64,000 nt of DNA from Diplonema papillatum (GCA_030068145.1 JAPJBO010000174.1:1-64000); one strand, 5' to 3'; counted from the stretch's first letter, positions 21,739-35,452 are shown. Notes: generated from the letters alone by a model not told the origin. A program made the numbers and translations.

Positions 21739-24193
21739 GCTCGAAACTGCACTGTGGTGGAAATAATACGCCACCGGCACTTGCGGCGGTCTACTTACTT
21801 CCGGAAGCAATAATGACAGTTCTCTTCCTTCACGTGTACGTGCAACTGCTGAGCCAGTCCACCCTGTTCTGCCAGAGTGGAAGAGGTGGAAGGATAGGCC
21901 GAAGGTCTTTAGGGCTTGTACCGACCGGAAATTGTCTGTGATCGTTCCTTGTTTGACCTGTTTCATGCACGCACGTGTTGCTGGGGTTCGATTTTTGTCT
22001 GTTGTGGAAGCCGGGATGTACACAGAAAAGATGCAACACCGAACACGCCTCTCCTGCTGTGCACCAATAGGGAAGGACGCAAGCCAGGCGCCCCCCTCCC
22101 CCTTTTACTTCCGACTGGCAACCCAGACTTACATAGCTGTCACAACCAGACTCGCATTGCTGTGCTCTGAGAGTTCTCAGGTTCCGGCTCAATGTATCAG
22201 GTCATATCATATCAAAGCACTATTACACGGTGCCATGCCGAGCAGGTAATCACTTGTTTAAGTGAAGTCACGTCTCTCGCGTGAAAGGCAAATGAAGAAA
22301 AAGTGGCCTTTGTCGCACTTTGCCATTACGAAGTCAAATAGAAGATGCGCACAAACCGCGAGCATACAGAGAGCACCCTGTCATCGGACCTGTATGCTGA
22401 TGGCTCAGCACACGTCGACAGCTTCAATTGCGGGCGTGTTCCAGCTCTTTTGGCGTTCTCCCTCTCCCACCCCGTTTCTGCTCCTCCCCCCAAACCCAAG
22501 AAACATTTCCCCTCCGTTTTCTTTGGTTGATTCATCTTCTGCTTTGAAACCTTCTTCACCACTTCTCTCTTTTCTTTTCTTCAGCTTCTGAGTTTCCCCA
22601 AATGCCCTGCAAACAAAAAATATAGAACACAGTCTCACGCGTTTCGCCGTTCTACGTAGATGAATGGCTCGGCCCCGCGCACCCTCCGCTGGAGAGACAA
22701 TTGCGTCCTGCAACGCGTCCGAAGTCTCAATGCGTCTCAAACCCCCTTATTATCACACCGGACAGACAGTGTCTGGTGCGGTGAACAGGCAGGAGTCTTG
22801 GAGGCTGGCAATGTGGAATCTGCACGTAAAAACAGGAGTCTCCGAGGCTAAATTGGTGCGCGCATGGTCACCCGGAGCGGAATCCGCATTGCTTTCTCCA
22901 GGTTCTGACCCTTGCCGCCCATTCCCAGACCACAGTGGAAAATCTGAAAAAGATGCCTGTTTTGGCCCTATGTTGGATCATGCGGGAGGGGGGGGTGGGG
23001 GTATCATACCCCCCATCTGTGTGGGTTTGTGAGCTCCTATGCATGGCACGGGGCCCATCTGGTAGGAAATAACACTTATAAGTTGTTTTTGGGGTGATCC
23101 TGGGCCCAGAAATACCCGGGGTTGACTTAGAAGTTTTTTGAGCTGAAGAAGTGCAAAGGGGGGGGGGTCGCAATTCCAACAGAGAATTTTGGGACATTTT
23201 GCAATGCTTGGCGGGTGGCGACTGCCGACCTGGGTGCTTGCACTACGAGTTTGGGACAGCTAGTCAGGCTCATTGCACAGAGAGCTTGCCTCATCCTCGG
23301 GTGAGATGTGCCGCCTGTGCAAAGACATTTTCAGCTGTTGCGGCGGGGCCGAAACCCCGTGCAGCGAACACCGCAAGATGAGAACAGAAGCCTTGAGCCG
23401 TGTACCGGATGGAGAAGCTGGCAGCCTCCTGCGTTCTATCCGTCCCCCGAAGGAGAGGATTCACAGGACCCAGCAGCGTGTCGGAAACTCTAAGCCGACT
23501 GGTGAAAGTATCAAGTGGGCTTCGATAGCGGTCAACTACTTAGAGCCCTGAACTTAAACACACACACACACACCCACAGGCTTGTGAGAGAAGTCAAATA
23601 TACACACCGCATCCGGCTGTTTTGTGTGAAGAAAGAATCAGCACACCGGCGGGCACATCGACCGAGGGAACGCGCCGTTTAATCGTTTCCACTGGCCTGC
23701 TCGAGGATCATGTTCGTCAGATGAAGTAGTGCAAGATAACACGCCCCCCCACCCCCTCATCCAAGCGCCCCTCAACAAGAGACCCTGTCCGTCTGCCTCC
23801 AACCGTGTCCACCCTTGAGTCGAAAGGTTCTGCACCCGCGGGCGCCGGAAGAACTCGGATCGAAAGCCATCGGTTGATTTACCGTTGTGTATATTTCAAG
23901 CGAACGAGGGGCACTCGTCCGTGTTCCGGTACAGCCGCTCGCACTCCGTGCGCCTCCAGTACCCGCTGCGGCGAATCCATTGTTCTGCGGGCCAGCCACT
24001 TGTCGTCTTCGCGCAATCAACGCGCTCCTGACGCTTGGCTCCAACGCCTGCAGAGGCCCTTTGGGTCTGTTTTCCGTTTCCCTTTCTCACCGGGTCTTTT
24101 TCTTTTTTTCTTTTCTTCCTTTCTTTTTCTTTACTAGGGGGAGGGCCGCGGTTGTCTGCCTCGCCGGCCTTCCTTTATTCCCGAGAAGGGAAG

Positions 24194-27100
24194 ATGACGA
24201 GTGACGGGGGCTCGCAGAAAGGAGAGCTTCTTTCACCAGTAGGCGATCACAGAGGGTCGCTGACGTTGATGGATGCTGCGGAGAGGTACAACGGCGAGGC
24301 GCAAGGGAGCGTTAAGTCCGGGCCGCCGATGCACCACGACATGATCAACGCGATGTCGATTCCGACGCCGAGTTGTACGGTGAAGGCTGGTATGCCGCCC
24401 GCTGCGACGCAGGATGCGCTTTTCGAAGTCATCTCGGGGGATCTGGTGGACCTGGGAGAGGTGCTGGTGTCGAACAAGCACGAGTTCTCGCACTGCGTCC
24501 TCCGGAACCTGACGGACGTGCCCATCCGCGTCGAGATGTCGAGCACAGTGGGCACTCTTGGGTTCCAGCACACCAACGAGAACTTCAGGGCCATCACCGA
24601 CCCGCGGAGCGCCAGCCAGCCGGCCGACGAAGCCCGGAGCGACTCCCTCAACGACGCCGACGAGCACCGCCGCGGCAGCCTCCCGTCGCTGCTGAGGCCG
24701 GACCCCGACGACGCCGCTCGGCCGCAGGAGGCGCGCCAGGCGGCCCCTCACGCGTGCCGCGAGGACGACGACCTGCTCGAAAACGCCGGGGGGCAGCCGT
24801 ACTCTCCGCCCAGCCACGCTAACGGGAAGCTCAACCATGCCCTCGCGACGCCGGGGGGTGGCCTGCGGAACGCGGAGAGCCCGACAGCCGAGCGGTACAA
24901 CTACAACCAAGTGTTCAACTACGTGAACCTCATCAAAATGCTGGAGATCCCGCCGAGGGCGGAGGGCAATGTCATCATCTCGTACCGGCCGACGGTTCCG
25001 ACCTGCTCCGCCGGGTCGGAAGCGATCCTGGAGTACAACGAAGCGGGCGACATCATCTTCAACGCGTACACCCACGAAGGCCGCGCGCAGCGGCAGAAAG
25101 TCAAGTTCGCGTGCCGGTGCTGCGTTTCGAAGCTCGAAGTGACGCCCGAGGAGCTCGACTTCGGCACGGTGTCCATGGTGCCCAACGAGATGAACACCCA
25201 GATCCGCGAGTTCACCATCAGCAACAACTCGGTCATCCCGGTGAACCTCATTTTGCGCATCTCCCGCGACTCGCCCGCGCTCAGCTGCACCATAACCGAT
25301 TACGACCACGGAGAGTCGGTGCTTGACAAGGAGGTCACCCTGGGCGCGCATGACTTCAAGCGCATCCAGGTGGCGGTGTGGGCGAAGCCCGACGTGAGCG
25401 GAGACCACGACATGCAGCTGCGCGTCGAGAACCTGCTCGACCAGTCGAGCCACAACGTGACGCTGTGCTGCACTCTCGGCGCGGGGACCACCTTTTTGAA
25501 GTCACTCACCGAAGTGTCGCTTCCCGACGGGGCCTCGTTCATCGACTTCGGCAACTGCTACGCGGGCCAGTCGCAACACCGGCTGATGACGATCACCAAC
25601 GTCTCGATGCACCGTGTGCTGGTCGCGTTCGACCACGACAGCAAGGACATCCGCGACAAGCTGAAAGGCATCCTCTCCGTCAGGGTCTACGAGCCGACCG
25701 AGTCAGGGCAGCATTCGAAGGAGAGGACCGACGAGCTGTGCGTGCTCAACCTGAAGCCGGGGACGACGCAGCAGCTCGAAGTGTGCTACACGCCGGAGCT
25801 CGTCTACGACAAGCGGAAGCACAACTCGCGGAAGCAGAGCGATAATTTGCAGGCGGTGCGCTTCCGCCTCTTCGCGCGCACCTACCTCCCGCGCGAGAGC
25901 GACGTGGCCGAGCTGTTCGTGCAGGAGGGCCCCGCCAACAGCCGCGGGATCTCCTGCCGGGCGCAGGTGTGCACGTCGCGCGTCGTCGTCCGCGAGAAGC
26001 AGATCGACTTCGGAGACTCGTTGGTCGGTGCAACTGCGTCGTGCCACGTGACTATAGAGAACCCGACGGCTTTGCCCGCCGTTCTGCGCATCGAGTATGA
26101 CAGTCGGATTATGAAAGCGGTCACCGGCGAGTTGTTGACCATCAAAGCGAATTCAGTTGCCTCCTTGGAGTTCCAAATCGTCCCGCACAAGGTCAACCCC
26201 GCGTTCTCGAAAGGCGTGCGCCTGTGCAACGTGAACAACCCGAAGGACGAGAGCATCATCAACCTGTCGTCGAACAACATCGATTCGATGTCCAGCAGCC
26301 ACGCGCAGTACTACTCGATCGCGTTCTTCTCGCGGCGAAGGGAGGTGGACGCGATCCCGAATCCGGACAACGCCTCCGTACCGTCCACGCCGCCCGTCGA
26401 CACGGACGCCCGTGTTAAAGAGCTGCTGCACGTGCAGCAGAAGAACGGGATCAGCATAGACGTCGCGACCGGCTTCCGCGTGCTGAAGACCTTCCGGCTG
26501 AAAAACAAGCTCAACTCGGAGCTGTGCCTCGACTTGAAGGTGTCCCGCACCGCGTGGATGCAGCTCTACGAGACGGACTTCGACGCGATCGACGACCAAC
26601 CGGCGTCGCCCAGCACTTCGGGCGTGCTGCTGACGGCGCAGCACCTCACCGCGCTCCTGCGGGCGTACGACGAGCTCGACCTGAAGGCGCCGCAGCTGCG
26701 GCGGGAGTACAAGGAGGAGCGCGCGTTTGTGTCGCAGATCCAGCGGCAGCGGGAAGGCCTCGACCGGGCAATCGCGGTCGGGGCGCTGGTGCCGCTGTCG
26801 CGGGTGACGCTCGCGCCGGCGGGGGACCCCGGGTCCGAGAAGCTCTGCTACATCACCGTGCTCGTGCCCTCCTGCTCGACGCACCAGCAGGCGAAGCGGC
26901 GCGACGAGCACATCGCGATCACCGTCGCAAACGACCTCTCCCTCGGCAAACGCGAGGTGCCCGTCATCCTCCAACTCGACGCGTCGTCCCTCGAAATCGG
27001 GCAAAAAAATCTGAACCTCGGGACCATGATCGTCGGCGAGAAGAAAAGCCGGACCATCCACCTGAGCAACATGAACAGCTCCCTGCCGCTCCTCTTCGAA

Positions 27101-30100
27101 GTCCAGAAGGATAACGGGTTCGTCAACGCGACGCAGATCAAAATCGAGGGGTCGAAGGACCAGAAGTACGTCGGCCTCGTGCGCCCGTTCGCAAAGAAGC
27201 CGCTCGAGATCGTGTTCCACCCTTCGGTCATCAAGGGGAAGTTCCACGGGATCCTCACGTTCTGCAACGTGCTCGACCCGACGCTCACGCGCACGATGGT
27301 CATCAAGGCCGACGTCACCAAAACGGCGACGTTCGAAGTCAAGCCCACTTCCGTCGACTGTCCGCCGCTCGTCCTCACAGACCCCGCTCATGTCGGATCG
27401 AGGCATAAAGACTGCGTCAAAACGAAGGTGACGTTGATTAACACGGGCAAGACTCGGCGTGAGTACACGGTCACCCCATCACCCGACACACCGCTGGTCA
27501 CGGAGAGTGGTCTCTGCATGAGTCTGGAGTTTGATGTCGAGACGGTGAAGTCGCAAGCGTCGTCGCGGGATATCGGCGAGGAGATCGAAAAACTGGAGCA
27601 GAAGGTCAAGCAGTACGAGCGGAAAGGGAAGAACCACAAAGTCGCGGAGACGCGGAAGCACATCGCGAAGCTGAAGGCCATGCTCGCCAACGGACACACC
27701 CCCGCGGAGGCCGACTACAACGACGACTTGCTGTCGTCGTCGGACGACGAGCGGGTGAAGGAAAAACCGCAGGACAAGAGCAGCAAGACCGACTTTCAAA
27801 CCAGAGCCGTCCCCTGCGGCGGCACCATCAGCATCGGCATCATCGTCTACGTCAAGCGCGTGAAGTCGGACAAGCCCGAAACCCGCGCGCCGCTGAACGA
27901 AAAGGTCAAGCTCGACCTGCGAGTTTGCGAAGCATGGGACAAAGAAGCCCAGCAGGTGATTCACGTGTGCTTCGATGTCGTCGATGACCCACACACGAAG
28001 AAGCCCGGGGTCGTGCCCTTGTGGCTCGGATCGCAGGACCCGACCGCGAAGCCGCCCGTTTCTTCCAGCATTTCGTCGCCGATGACGCCGATGGTAAAAG
28101 GCGACGACACGGCGCGCTTGGCGCTGGCCAATGCCCGAGGCTGCTCGCCGTCCGCCTCGTCGGAGGCGGTGCCGCCGTCGCCGCCGTGCGTGCCGCAGAA
28201 GGGCGAGTTCCAGAACCCGAGCCTGAGCACCGACGTCGAGGCGCTGGACTTCGGGCAGCTGCCGATCGGAACGTCTTGCCAGAAGAGCATCACGCTGCGC
28301 GCGGAGGAAGCGGCGGCTGGGTTCGTCGTGCTGCAGATCTCGCGCGTCGGGGGCAGCGGCAACGACCAAGACGCGCGCATCGAGATCGATCCCAAAAACG
28401 GTAACGTCACCCCCGGCAAACCGCAGCTGGTCAACATCGCGCTGACGCCGCTGTGCGGGAAGCTGCAGAAGTACGAGCTGAGCATCCGCAACTTGAAGGA
28501 CCAAAGCATCGTCGCCGTCGTGCTTACGGTTCTCGGCGTCGAGTCAGCACCCATCCGGTCGGACCCGAGCGACCTCAACTTCAAAACCGTCTGCCTCGCG
28601 ATGACGCAGCCGGTCGACCGCTTCGGCGCGCGCAAGCCCGAGCGCAAGGTCATGGCCGTCACCTTGTGGAACAGCTCCGCCAAGGACCTGAACCTCAAAA
28701 TAGCGACCACGCACCCTGCCCAGTGTGCGGTTTACCACAACATCGACAAGTCCGAGCCGTTCCAAAACAACGAGCTGCGGAAGCTCAAGCTGAAGCAGGG
28801 CATGACCACGAAGGTATGCGACGCCAAAGGATCCTTCTCGATTTTCTCTGTTGCGGTGGTCTACTTCTTAATCCACTTAGGGAGGCCAGCTCGGGTGGGG
28901 AGTTGCAGTTTGCTTTGCTGTCTTTGTGTGTGTTCGTACTGGGCCAACTTGTTCCGCCCCCCCCCACGAGCGAAACCCGAGACGAAGAACGAGGTGCACA
29001 CAACACCGCGGTGAAAAAAGAATAATGAGGACTAGTCCCTCAAGGTTTCATACCCTACCTGCGGAGTCTTACACTCCCCGCGACCCCTTTACCCTTTTCC
29101 TTTTTCCCTTTTCTATTTTACACTCTCTTCGAAGAAGACTTGATGCTAGCATCAAACATGCATGAGAGGCAGTGTCCTGCCTAAACATTAAACTAAGTTT
29201 TTCCCCCCAACCATGAATGAGAGGCAGTGCTCTGCCTAAACATTAAACTAAGATTTCCCCCCCGCACGCCAACGTCCGTTCGTCCAGAACTTCTCTCACT
29301 TCGTTCGCGAAGTGAGAGAACATATATTCCGACAAAACAGCGGGTGCGCTCCAGTAAGCACCACTCGGAACCCGGCTGATACAAAAGGCCCTACACGGTG
29401 CCTACGTGTTCGAACAATCAACTCTGAGTCTTATTGCTCCTGACCACCTGTGGCGAACGTTGTCTCCGCGAGCCTCGCATCCCCGCCCGGAACACAGGCG
29501 GACTACCTCACAAACCCGCGTTTCCGCCATGTGTACACACATATCTCCTGAACAGACGGAGGGCGAGCCGATCGTGATCCAAAAAGAGTCCTTTTTCCCT
29601 CAGCCGGCAAGAGACCAAACTGCATTAGTTGTTGCCTGCAACACACGCTACGGAATAAGCAGTGGAAGTGTCCAGATGGTGGTCATTTTGGAAGAAACTA
29701 CTGGAACGCCCACGGGGGGCACAAACCGCCTCGGGACCGAGGCTGCGAATATTTGCTCCACGAATCAAAAAAAAAAGCTTCTGCCACCCCCAAACACTAA
29801 GCGAAGACCTCTCCCCAACGCAGGTATTCGTGTGTCTGTACCCCCGCCTCGAGATGTCGAAGGCGATCCGCGGAATTTGCAGGGAAATGAGGGGGTCTGT
29901 GATCATAACGTCGCGGGAGGGCAACTGGAGGAAGGACATCCCCTTTCGGTGCACGGTGGGGTGCGTCGTGCTGCGCATCCCGGGACCCGCTGTCGCGGAG
30001 CTGGGTGTGCAGCGGAAGCCGCCCGACGCCCGCATCCCGCAGCTGAAGCCGGTCCGCGGGTCCTTCGCCCTGCAGAACCTCAACAAGGAGCTGCCGCTCG

Positions 30101-33100
30101 ACTACCAGGTGTCCGTCAGCAACGACACCGTGCTCCGGGTGGACAACCTGGAAGGGTCCATCCGGCCGAGCGGCGAAGTGCGCGTGAACTACACACTCAC
30201 CCCGCGCACGAAGGGCCTCGTCCAGGAGACGATCATCTTCCGCAACAAGTCCTCTGGGCAATCGGGCCAGAAGCTCGAAATCAAGCGAACCCTCTTGCTG
30301 TACGTCGACGACCGCCTCTCGGAGACGAGCCTGCAGCTCCACCCGTTAACGTCAGAGTATTACCTCCAGATGCCCGTCATGCCCGTCTTCCCAGTCGAAG
30401 ACCTCGAAAGAGAGCCGTCAAGCGTCCTACTACAATCGGTCCGCGAAGGATCGGACCGTTTCCCCGTGACAACCCCAGGAGAAGTTGAGCTGGACGCGTC
30501 CACGTCCGGCGCGTTGGGGTACGCTTTCGGGATAGAGCCCACGGAGGCAAGGAAGTCTTTCGTCATCAAAAACAAGACGCCAGTGGACCTCTGGCTCGTC
30601 CCAAAGTGCAACTTGCACGGCTACGACCGGAACGGTGCGTACGTGCCCTGCTTCACGGTCTCCACGAAACCCGAGGACCTTGAAGGCAGCCGGGTGGTTC
30701 CCCCCAAAGCGAACTGCAGGCGGGGCGTCAGCTGGACTGGGATCGGTCCTTGCTTCAACTTGCGGGCCAAAAGCAACAACCAAGCTACGCTGTATGTCCA
30801 GCCGAGGTGCATTCCGGCTTTTTCGTCGCTGTCGACCGAGGATAAGCAGCGCCTGACGTGCAACAAGATCGTGACGATATCGGGGTACATCGGCCTCTTC
30901 GTCGAAAAAGCGATGAACGTGGGCTGGATGAGCCGAGCTTCGATCTCGCAGGGTGTCGCCGTGCAGATGATCAAGGTCGACCTGCAGATCTGCTTGTCGC
31001 AGGTGGCATTCGAGTGCTGCCCGCGGCTCTTCTTGGGGAGGGTGCGCCACTCGGAGAAGGTCCCGTTCAACGTCGACGTGCGAAACGCGAGCCAGGTGAG
31101 GACGACCTTCGAGCTGAAGTGCCCGTCCAACCTCATGTGGGAGATATGCTCGTCCGCAACCTGCGGCTTCCCGGCGCTTACCGGAGACGTCGGGCGGCTG
31201 AAGCTGGCGAAGACCCTCCTCGCGAGTCCTCAGAAGAAGGTGACGCCGTCCCCGCCCATAGCGCACACGATGACCCCGCCCCTCCAGGCTTACACCGGCC
31301 GCTGCTGCCACACGTTGCTGAACGCGAGCGCCGAAGGGGAATGGAACGGGAACCGGTGCATCGTCGCCGTCAACCCCAACGCTTCGGTGCAAGTGCACTG
31401 CATTCTGAACCCGCCGCACCGCGTCGACAACACAGGGCTTTGCTACGAGTTGGAGTTGGTCAACCTGACGAATCCATCCAACACAAGTAAGCTTTCCGTG
31501 TCAGCGACGGTGGAACGCAATATTTGGGCGTTCGAGTCGCCGCACCTGCTCACGGCCGACACGCCGGATGCGGATGGTGACCTTTGCTTGAATTCGGGGT
31601 TGAAGATTGGTACGGATCCGGCAAAGGCCGATGCAACGCTAACGTTGCTGTGCACGGCTCCGCTCTCGTCGGATGAGGAGTCGATCACTGCGAACCTGGA
31701 GGTCGAGACGGCGGAGGAGGTGAAGGACTTCGTGCAGCTGACGCTGCTGCTCATGGCGACCAACCTCATGACGGCGTCAGTGTCGTTCTCGAGGGACGAG
31801 CTGTCGTGCGGCCTCCGCATCCGCGCGTCCAACATCCCGGGCGAATGCGTCTCGCCAGCGGTCGCCCGGATGCTCTGGGACCTGCTGCTCGACGACGTCC
31901 GGGAGCAGATCGAGGCGACGAAGGAGCAGGAGATCCACATGCAGAGCAGCACCAACACCTGGGGCCACCCCGACAACAGCACCAACCAGCCGCCCCGCCC
32001 GGCGGGCGAGCTAACGTACGCGTCGGTGAACGCGTTGCGGGACGAAGCGAAGCGTGATCCGCGGAGGATACACTTGGGCAACCTCTTCGTGACCTCGCCC
32101 GGCCACGCCTTCTGCTGCAAGCGGCTCTGGGGCTTCGTCGCGCAGACGCCGACGTTCGAGGTGACGGGCGCGGAGAAGCACTCCTTGGCGCTGCAGGAGG
32201 CGCCGAAGAACGGGAAGGACCGCGTCTACGTCGGCACGTTCAAGATTGTCAATTTGATGGTCGCGGGCGCCACGCCGGCGACCCCGCAGACCCACTCCCC
32301 GGCCGTCGAGGGCAACGCCTCCGGCTTCCCGAGGGACCGCAGCTGCAAGGAGTCCGTCAGCTCCCTCGAACGGTCTGGGCATTCTTGGCCGGGGAGGATC
32401 CAACGCCCGCTGCACTTGCGGGTGTGTCCGGTCATACGCGACGGGTTCATGTTACGGGTGTCGATCTCGGGGAACCCTGCTGATGACGGTTCGGGGTTCG
32501 AGTCGCTGCAGGAGGTCACGGTTTCGGTTACGGTGCCTAGCGGCACGATCAGCGACGAAGCCGTGCGCAGCGCTTGCCTTCTGTTCTTCCAGGACGTGCA
32601 GTGCCCGATATCGTTTCAAATCTTCTCGCTGAACTTCATCAACACCACCTCCAGCGACGACGGGCGCGACTATCTGCCCATGTGCAACTCCAACGAGCAC
32701 CTCGACCAGATCAGCAGCTCGGATCTCACACCGATCGTCGACAAGAAGGCTGCGATCCGCAGCGCGGACCGCAGCGACACCCCCTCTTTCGACACCCAGT
32801 TGACCGACTTGCTCTCGCCCGAGGTTCTGGCCGGCAAGGGAGACGACATCGCGGCTGGGTACAGCAGCCCTCGCGACACCGACGACCCGCTCAAAGACAG
32901 CGAACGGCAGCCGGCGGCGCTTCTCCGCGAGCCCGTGCTGAAGCTGCACAACTGCAAAGCGGACACGGGCAGTGACTGCAGGCAGTACACGTGCGGTTTG
33001 ACGCCCGGCGTGCTGGACAAGGATCCGCCGACGGTCACCGTTTTGTTGGAAAACACGTCGGACAAGCCGATGGAGGTGACAGCCGACGTCGTGCACCTAC

Positions 33101-34074
33101 CGGCGGAGCCGATGTGGCTGATCACGAACAAGACCTGCCTGGTGGTGAACCCGCACGAGAAGATGCCGCTGAAGCTGACGGCCTCCACCGCCGTCGTCGG
33201 CAGCTTTTCGACGTACATCATCTTCGAGGTGGCCGACCACCCCGGCGAGCTGGTGACGCTGCGGTGCTCCGTCGAAATCCTGGCGTGGGGCAACGCGGCC
33301 AGTCTGTTCGAGTTCATGCTGTGCATCGACGCGAAGCAGTCGGCGCCGGTGCGCCCGCACACGTACGAGCTGGACGTCGGCGATGTGTTCTACAACGAAA
33401 CGATCATCCACCGCTGCGTCGACGTCGTCAACATGTCTGCCTCGCGCCTTGAGTTCATCGTCTCACACACCGCGCCGGCTGCTACGGACGTGTCCGTCCG
33501 CGTGCAGATGTCGCTGGGTTTGCACACGTTCAAGCCGTTCCAGAGATTCGTCATACACCCGCACCAAACCGTGCGGATCTACTTCTGGTACACTGCGATC
33601 GCCACGAACCTCGACCAGGAGCACAACGACACTGTCGTGGAGGCGCTGTCGGAGGTGGTGCTGAAGTGCCGGCTGGTGAAGGACCTCGCGAAAACGATCG
33701 TCCTCAAAGCGAAGTGCCTCCGGCCGCAGGTTTCGGTCTCATCAGAAGAGTTCAGCTTCGCCGGCTCCGTCGACCACTTCATCAACGGCGCGCCCGACCA
33801 GCCGAAAACCCTCTCCGTCAGAAACCTGGCCGCGAACAAGCCCGCAATGGTAGAAGTCCGCAAGGGTAGCCTTGCCGCCTTCACCGTGACCCCGGTAGAT
33901 CCCGCTCTGTCCCTCGCCGGTTCGTTCCCCATCGCCGCCGGGCAGACGCAGGACCTCCGCGTCTCCTTGGACCGCAACAAAGTTGAGTCCATCCGCAAAC
34001 AGTACGCGCGGGACAGCTTCGTCCTCGAAGAGCACTTCACCATATACAACCGCGATTTCCCGAAGGAAAAAAAG
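24194..34074 (+). CDS. Giant ASH (HYDIN/ASPM/SPD-2) domain protein, 3' end unresolved
   Basis: Exon 1 is 24194-28813 (1540 codons) and exon 2 is 29824-34074 (1417 codons). They are joined by a phase-0 intron that starts GTATGC and ends ACGCAG, so at least 2957 aa are encoded. The first ATG (24194) is used. At least eight immunoglobulin-like ASH/MSP-type repeats are visible by their opening [LI]DFG-x-VG pattern, for example near residues 320, 450, 603, 940, 1350 and 2850. A short charged coiled coil lies at about 1127-1169, followed by a Ser/Asp/Glu-rich stretch. Proteins built this way (HYDIN, CFAP47, CFAP65, DLEC1 groups) act in cilia, centrosomes or centrioles; which subgroup applies is not clear. 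Exon 2 ends at AAG followed by GTCTGC (34075). Possible next exons start at 34917 (short, stop at 34986-34988) or at 35435, both phase 0. Confidence 0.88.
29130..29262 (+). repeat. Family D repeat, tandem pair inside the ASH gene intron
   Basis: Two copies lie head to tail at 29130-29208 and 29211-29262. The first carries the full head (GAAGAAGACTTGATGC). The second begins at ATGAATGAGAGGCAG. Both share CTAAACATTAAACTAAG and a C-rich end. They sit in the intron 28814-29823. Confidence 0.8.
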
Positions 34075-34088
34075 GTCTGCCCCCCCCC

Positions 34089-34150
34089 CCTCATCAAACA
34101 TACATGAGAGGCAGTGTCCTGCCTAAACACTAAACTAAGATTTTCCCCCC
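34089..34150 (+). repeat. Family D repeat just after the exon 2 donor of the ASH gene
   Basis: TCATCAAACATACATGAGAG, CAGTGTCCTGCC and ACTAAACTAAGA match the family D copies at 29130-29262. The repeat starts about 14 bases after the proposed 5' splice site at 34075. Confidence 0.8.
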
Positions 34151-34174
34151 AGCCCCGTAGTAGCACGGGCGGTC

Positions 34175-34378
34175 CTGGCTGTGACCGAGCTACGAACAGC
34201 CGCCTGACAAACCAGACTCACACCGCTGTCCTGTCTGCAGACACTCAGGTTCCGCGCTGATGATGGTCCGCCTTGTCCGTGGCTTAAAGGACCGAAACAC
34301 GACGCAGACGGGACCAGTGCGGTGTTGTGCACATACCCGTTCCAAGCACGTTCTTGCAAACCTACCCCAGCCCCCAGA
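34175..34378 (+). repeat. Dispersed repeat family C, longest copy
   Basis: It runs from CTGGCTGTGACCGAGCTACG through CAGACTCACACCGCTGTCC and GATGATGGTCCGCCTTG to CAAGCACGTTCTTGCAAACC. Copies at 990-1163 and 51967-52152 match throughout. Confidence 0.8.
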
Positions 34379-35452
34379 TAAAACAAATTTAAAGTTTAAA
34401 CGCTGCATTCCCGAGAAGCGGGCGTTAATATTGTCAAGACGCTGGACGCGAAACAGAATCAGTGCAGCAATGAGGAAGGTGATAGACATTCTTTGATCCT
34501 ACTGGGTTTGGCGTATTCAGTAACGCCGGAGTGACTGTCTCAGATGAAACCTCGCCTCATCCCAAACTCTGCTCATCCTGCCATGCACTTTGCTCCAATC
34601 CCCACAGTAAACTAAAAGAAGCAAGGCACGAGGGTGTCGTCTGGCAGGGCTAGGCACAGCTGACCAACAGCACTGTACTTTGGCCACAAAGTGAAAGTGG
34701 TGAGGAGGGCATTTTAACTGAGTTGGCTCTACGTCCCCTCGCGGTGATTGAAGCTGCGAGGTGAATGGTAAAAGCAAAAGCGAAAGCAAGAAATCGGTGG
34801 GCTCATATAAAACGCCCTCGAACACAGAAAATTGTCCTGCGCTGCTTCGTCGGTTTGCCACCGCAACCCAGGTTTTCCAGCCGTGACTTGCTGCAACCGA
34901 CAGAGACCTACCACAGGTATTCTTTTACCCACACTGTGCCCCTCTATCTCTCTCCATGAGATCAAATGCGGGTGGCGAGATGCCCTAAGACTGCTACTGC
35001 GTCATTACCCTGGCTCTAGCCTGGCCCACCTGACGGTGGGAGGCTCATCCGAATGCTGGCGGCTTTCTGCCTTCACGACCGAGTCTACCGAACGACGACA
35101 CTCCCAGCCTGCTGACGATTGGTGGGACCATGAACGCAGAGATAGGTGAAAGAACGTATCTTCTGCTTCTAGCCGTGAGCCACTCCATTGATCCCGCACG
35201 CACAGCCTCCGAGACAACGTTCTTCTCTTCCTGCGCCACTTCAAAGCGTTCGCTGCGGCAGTCACGCCGCAAATCAAGCTTGCGCTCGCGACCAAAAGGT
35301 TTGTCACTCCTTTTTGAACCCCTTCCGTTTCCTCAGCGTCAGCCCTTTCAGTTAGCCGCGAGCAGTTGTTATCTGTGCGGACTCTTGGCCTGTCATACCT
35401 GTCGAGTACGTGGCTGTTTTCCTTGACTCTTCAGATACCAAGGTGGTATGGT

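Larger units (their letters stand above)
15262..24193. other. Long repeat-dominated intergenic region
   Basis: No gene is supported in this 8.9 kb. It holds copies of repeat families A, B, D, E, F and H, a LINE 3' fragment and short tandem duplications, all listed separately or in the family entries. Open frames such as 20153-20680 and 18466-18768 show no domain, no conserved pattern and no codon bias. A CA microsatellite lies at about 23557-23575. G runs occur at 22985-23000 and 23157-23168. The last 130 bases before 24194 are strongly pyrimidine-rich and probably carry the promoter and leader of the ASH-domain gene. Confidence 0.6.

Noticed and set aside
24035..24193. N-terminal hydrophobic extension of the ASH protein from a non-ATG start
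   Set aside because: The stretch is encoded by the pyrimidine-rich leader (Phe/Leu/Ser runs) and has no ATG; the ATG at 24194 begins GC3-rich coding sequence.
28814..29823. Introner-like element generating introns
   Set aside because: The introns in this window do not share sequence at their ends; repeats lie within them but do not define their borders.
29406..30488. 360-codon plus-strand frame overlapping ASH exon 2
   Set aside because: It is a frame-shifted shadow with Arg/Pro/Ala-rich composition; the other frame carries the ASH repeats and continues from exon 1.
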